From an uncultured Alphaproteobacteria bacterium (lineage in GTDB: Bacteria; Pseudomonadota; Alphaproteobacteria; Rs-D84), in contig CALXXD010000008.1 in assembly GCA_944392595.1 (NCBI GenBank), positions 1 to 42,621 on the forward strand: a stretch of 42,621 nt of DNA. The letters are read 5' to 3'. Shown here one piece after another: positions 40,980 to 42,621 of the stretch; position 1 is the first letter of the stretch, and every line of letters begins with the position of its first letter. The translations under genes were made by a program, and so were the position numbers. The notes below the pieces were generated by a model. The model did not search any database, had not been told where the DNA came from, and worked only from the letters and a program-made list of their open reading frames with translations.

Positions 40980-41262
40980 CGCACTCTCTTACCACCCCGT
41001 CGGCAAGCCGCCACCCCCCCAATGGAGGGGAACTTTGCCTGCAACGACAACATAACAAGTTCCTCATCTAGCGGAGGGGTGCCCGATACCGGGCCCCGCG
41101 AAAATGCAATTTTCGTGGGTGGTTGGGGCGGGGTGGTTAAATGCCCACCGCCCCTGTTGTGGGGGCGGGGGGTGTCGTGCTTTGCACGACGGGGGGTGGG
41201 GTTTGTCACCCGAAGCCTTAGCGAAGGGTGAAACACGAGTAACTAGTAACGAGTCACGAGTA
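40980..41262. repeat. GC-rich noncoding block with many small inverted repeats
   Basis: This stretch is far richer in G and C than its surroundings and has no credible gene. Dyads include GCCCGATACCGGGC, CCCGCGAAAAT/ATTTTCGTGGG, CACCGCCCC/GGGGCGGGG and GTCGTGC/GCACGAC. It ends in a short stutter of ACGAGTAACT-like words (41234-41264). It looks like a dispersed repeat rather than a gene, perhaps an insertion remnant. Confidence 0.5.
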
Positions 41263-41265
41263 ACT

Positions 41266-41288
41266 AAAATGCCCCGTTGGGGCATTTT
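41266..41288 (-). terminator. hairpin after a tRNA-like tail
   Basis: AAAATGCCCC/GGGGCATTTT with a three-base loop. On the minus strand it follows a CGTCTCCGCCA tail, copying the tail-plus-terminator layout beside tRNA-His. Confidence 0.6.
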
Positions 41289-41500
41289 ACTATTCCTGGC
41301 GGAGACGAAGGGATTATTCCGCTGCGCTTCATCACCTTGCAAAATTGTGCGTACGCACAACCGGCGTACTCCCGTCCGCCTTTTTGCGGCGGTTCGAACC
41401 CTCGCCCCCGGGTTCGAATCCACATTATCAAACACAATAAAAAATCACGCCCATACGGGCGTAATTATTTATTGTGGCGGTGTGGAAATAATCTACGGCG
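41289..41500 (-). repeat. second tRNA-tail array with a copy of the 79-base element
   Basis: On the minus strand there is a T-arm-like GAGGGTTCGAA (end at 41393). Then comes the 79-base element (41314-41392, two mismatches to 14062-14140), then TCCCTTCGTCTCCGCCA, the 3' end of a tRNA (probably Ser-type) without its 5' part. Upstream on that strand, a further CACACCGCCACA tail is followed by a hairpin (41443-41460, ACGCCC/GGGCGT). The element thus interrupts a different tRNA tail at the same T-loop position as in the His array. Confidence 0.6.
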
Positions 41501-41955
41501 AACGCCATACAACAAAATACAGGGATTAACAGGGAATTTTGACGGTTTTGGCGACCATATTTTCACCCACCGCGCCCAATTTCCGCGACTTTTGCAAAAA
41601 TTCACGCAAAAATAACAGGGAATTTGATTTCATAAAACAGGGATTTTACTCACATACATCAGGGAATACCCCCACTCCACCCGTGCCAAGGTATAGATTG
41701 CCATTATTTGCTGATAACCCGAAAAATCATTTCAAAAACATCAAATTATTTTGAATACAAACCTAAAAACTATGCGATTTTATCTATTTTTTGGAGTACA
41801 AACATAAAACTTATCGCCAATTATATCGCTAATTCCACCCCCATAAATTAGCGATATTTTGTATTATTTGGTAATTATCTGGGAAAAAATATTGGCTTTC
41901 TGGGAACTATCTGGTAATATCAGGTAAAACATTAACAATCCCAAAAGGATACAGA
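41501..41955. other. noncoding region with CAGGGA words and a palindrome
   Basis: No credible gene. The word CAGGGA(A/T)T recurs five times at about 41520, 41530, 41616, 41638 and 41660. An AT-rich part then leads to a 12-base inverted repeat ATATCGCTAATT/AATTAGCGATAT (41823-41834, 41846-41857), about 100 bases before the gene at 41956. The palindrome may be an operator or a weak terminator. AAAAGGA just before ATG 41956 is the ribosome-binding site. Confidence 0.45.
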
Positions 41956-42447
41956 ATGCCAAATAATCGCGACGTGGTTATCACACCAGAAATACTGAAT
42001 AATATCGCAGAAATTGACGCTTTTAATGGCGCATGGGCTGGCGGTGCTGTAAAGTTGTCTGCCGATGATTTGCAACCAGATGAAGAAAAACGAACTGTAT
42101 TAGATATAGAGCATGATTATAAAACCGCAAAAAACAATTTTGCACAGCTGATTAAAGATACTTTATATACAGACAACAGTATTAAAGCACCAAAAAATGT
42201 AGATCTTGCCAAATATGATTTGAAAGAGCCAAAGAAACTATCCGACAATCAACTGATATATGGCAAACTTTTTATAGAGGCCGCGGATTTATACCGCCGT
42301 CTTCGTATGTATTGGTTGGCAATTGTAAAAGAATACACACCTGTGGCGGAATTATTGGAAATATTATTGGCAGATGCCGTTAAATTCGGTTACAGCCATT
42401 GCAGATTGAAATATATTGAACAGGAAGTAAAAATGATAACGGGGTAA
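41956..42447 (+). CDS. hypothetical protein with Fic-like N-terminal segment
   Basis: 163 residues, soluble, acidic and helical. The first 30 residues (VVITPEILNNIAEIDAFNGAWAGG) resemble the opening of many Fic-family proteins (ITPEIL.LIAEIDEFKGAW). The rest does not contain the Fic active motif HPFxxGNGR and I do not recognise it. It may be a small partner or a remnant of a Fic-like toxin system, which is speculative. It has a good ribosome-binding site and a terminator right after. Confidence 0.55.
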   Translation: MPNNRDVVITPEILNNIAEIDAFNGAWAGGAVKLSADDLQPDEEKRTVLDIEHDYKTAKNNFAQLIKDTLYTDNSIKAPKNVDLAKYDLKEPKKLSDNQLIYGKLFIEAADLYRRLRMYWLAIVKEYTPVAELLEILLADAVKFGYSHCRLKYIEQEVKMITG

Positions 42448-42466
42448 TTAAGTTATCCCTATAAAT

Positions 42467-42492
42467 AAACCGCCGTTATGGCGGTTTTTATT
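42467..42492 (+). terminator. intrinsic terminator
   Basis: AAACCGCC/GGCGGTTT with a five-base loop, followed by TTATTT. Confidence 0.8.
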
Positions 42493-42515
42493 TAATAACC
42501 GTCTCGCGGGGGAAT

Positions 42516-42591
42516 AATAGAAAAACCTTCCAATTTAGACAATTTTTCTATTATAATAGAAAAAATGTTGAATTTATCATTTTTTTCTATT
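42516..42591. promoter_or_regulatory. twin long-spaced inverted repeats before the last gene
   Basis: AATAGAAAAA at 42516-42525 and 42555-42564 pairs with TTTTTCTATT at 42543-42552 and 42582-42591. Each pair has ten-base arms and exactly 17 bases between; the two units are 39 bases apart. They lie immediately upstream of a gene start, as an operator pair would. Confidence 0.65.
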
Positions 42592-42616
42592 AGAATACCC
42601 GTAAAAGGATTCTGAT

Positions 42617-42621
42617 ATGCC
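42617..42621 (+). CDS. start of a gene continuing past the window
   Basis: ATG at 42617 follows AAAAGGA at eight bases. The leader AAAAGGATTCTGATATGCC resembles that of the gene at 41956 (AAAAGGATACAGAATGCC). Nothing can be said of the product. Confidence 0.4.

Noticed and set aside
41022-41615. Open frames in the GC-rich and tRNA-tail region
   Set aside because: They consist of inverted repeats and tRNA fragments, with low-complexity translations.

Overview
The window comes from an alphaproteobacterium with a modest genome. The evidence is alphaproteobacterial-type DnaB, LpxI, BirA and uracil-methyltransferase proteins, a helix-turn-helix protein of a family typical of that class, Gram-negative envelope genes (bamA, rseP, cdsA, uppS, several outer-membrane barrels) and broken-up housekeeping operons. 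Base composition is moderate, with strong use of TTG, GAT and AAT codons. A host-associated or gut lineage would fit, but no marker here fixes the genus.

Positions 1-28093 are mostly chromosomal. In order: ligA, a barrel protein, a class A penicillin-binding protein, an ABC exporter, another barrel, comM, lepB-rnc-secG, two unknown membrane proteins, a lipoprotein hydrolase, a methyltransferase, tRNA-His and tRNA-Ala, frr-uppS-cdsA-rseP-bamA, a four-gene cluster with VirB8-like proteins, yraN, lpxI, two barrels, an rRNA/tRNA uracil methyltransferase, a probable ncRNA, a small regulator, a winged-helix gene and birA. Beside tRNA-His lies an array of repeated tRNA 3' tails, each with a terminator and short inserted elements. 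Several genes have a good -10 box only 7-11 bases before the start codon, so leaderless or near-leaderless mRNAs look common.

Positions 28106-40508 hold a compact T7-like (podovirus-type) particle cluster: promoter and tandem terminators, SleB-type hydrolase, small membrane protein, scaffold, histone H1-like protein, major capsid, small head protein, gp11-like and gp12-like tail tube proteins, small coiled protein, terminase, portal, Bbp19-like protein and a membrane/coiled-coil protein. I see no integrase, phage replication gene, small terminase or tail fibre. It could be a decayed prophage, a satellite or a domesticated gene-transfer-agent-like system.

The main surprise is that the large terminase is cut exactly between its ATPase and nuclease domains by a 3,375-base opposite-strand block carrying a host-type dnaB, a double-HTH/S24-like regulator and an unknown gene. 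The block is flanked by a 5-base direct repeat (AACGC). Removing the block with one repeat copy joins both halves in frame into about 466 residues with all catalytic motifs intact.

Positions 40509-42621 are accessory: a frameshifted Cys-rich gene remnant, palindromic and GC-rich repeats, a second copy of the element found beside tRNA-His, an unknown gene with a Fic-like N-terminus, and twin long-spaced inverted repeats ahead of a gene that runs off the window.
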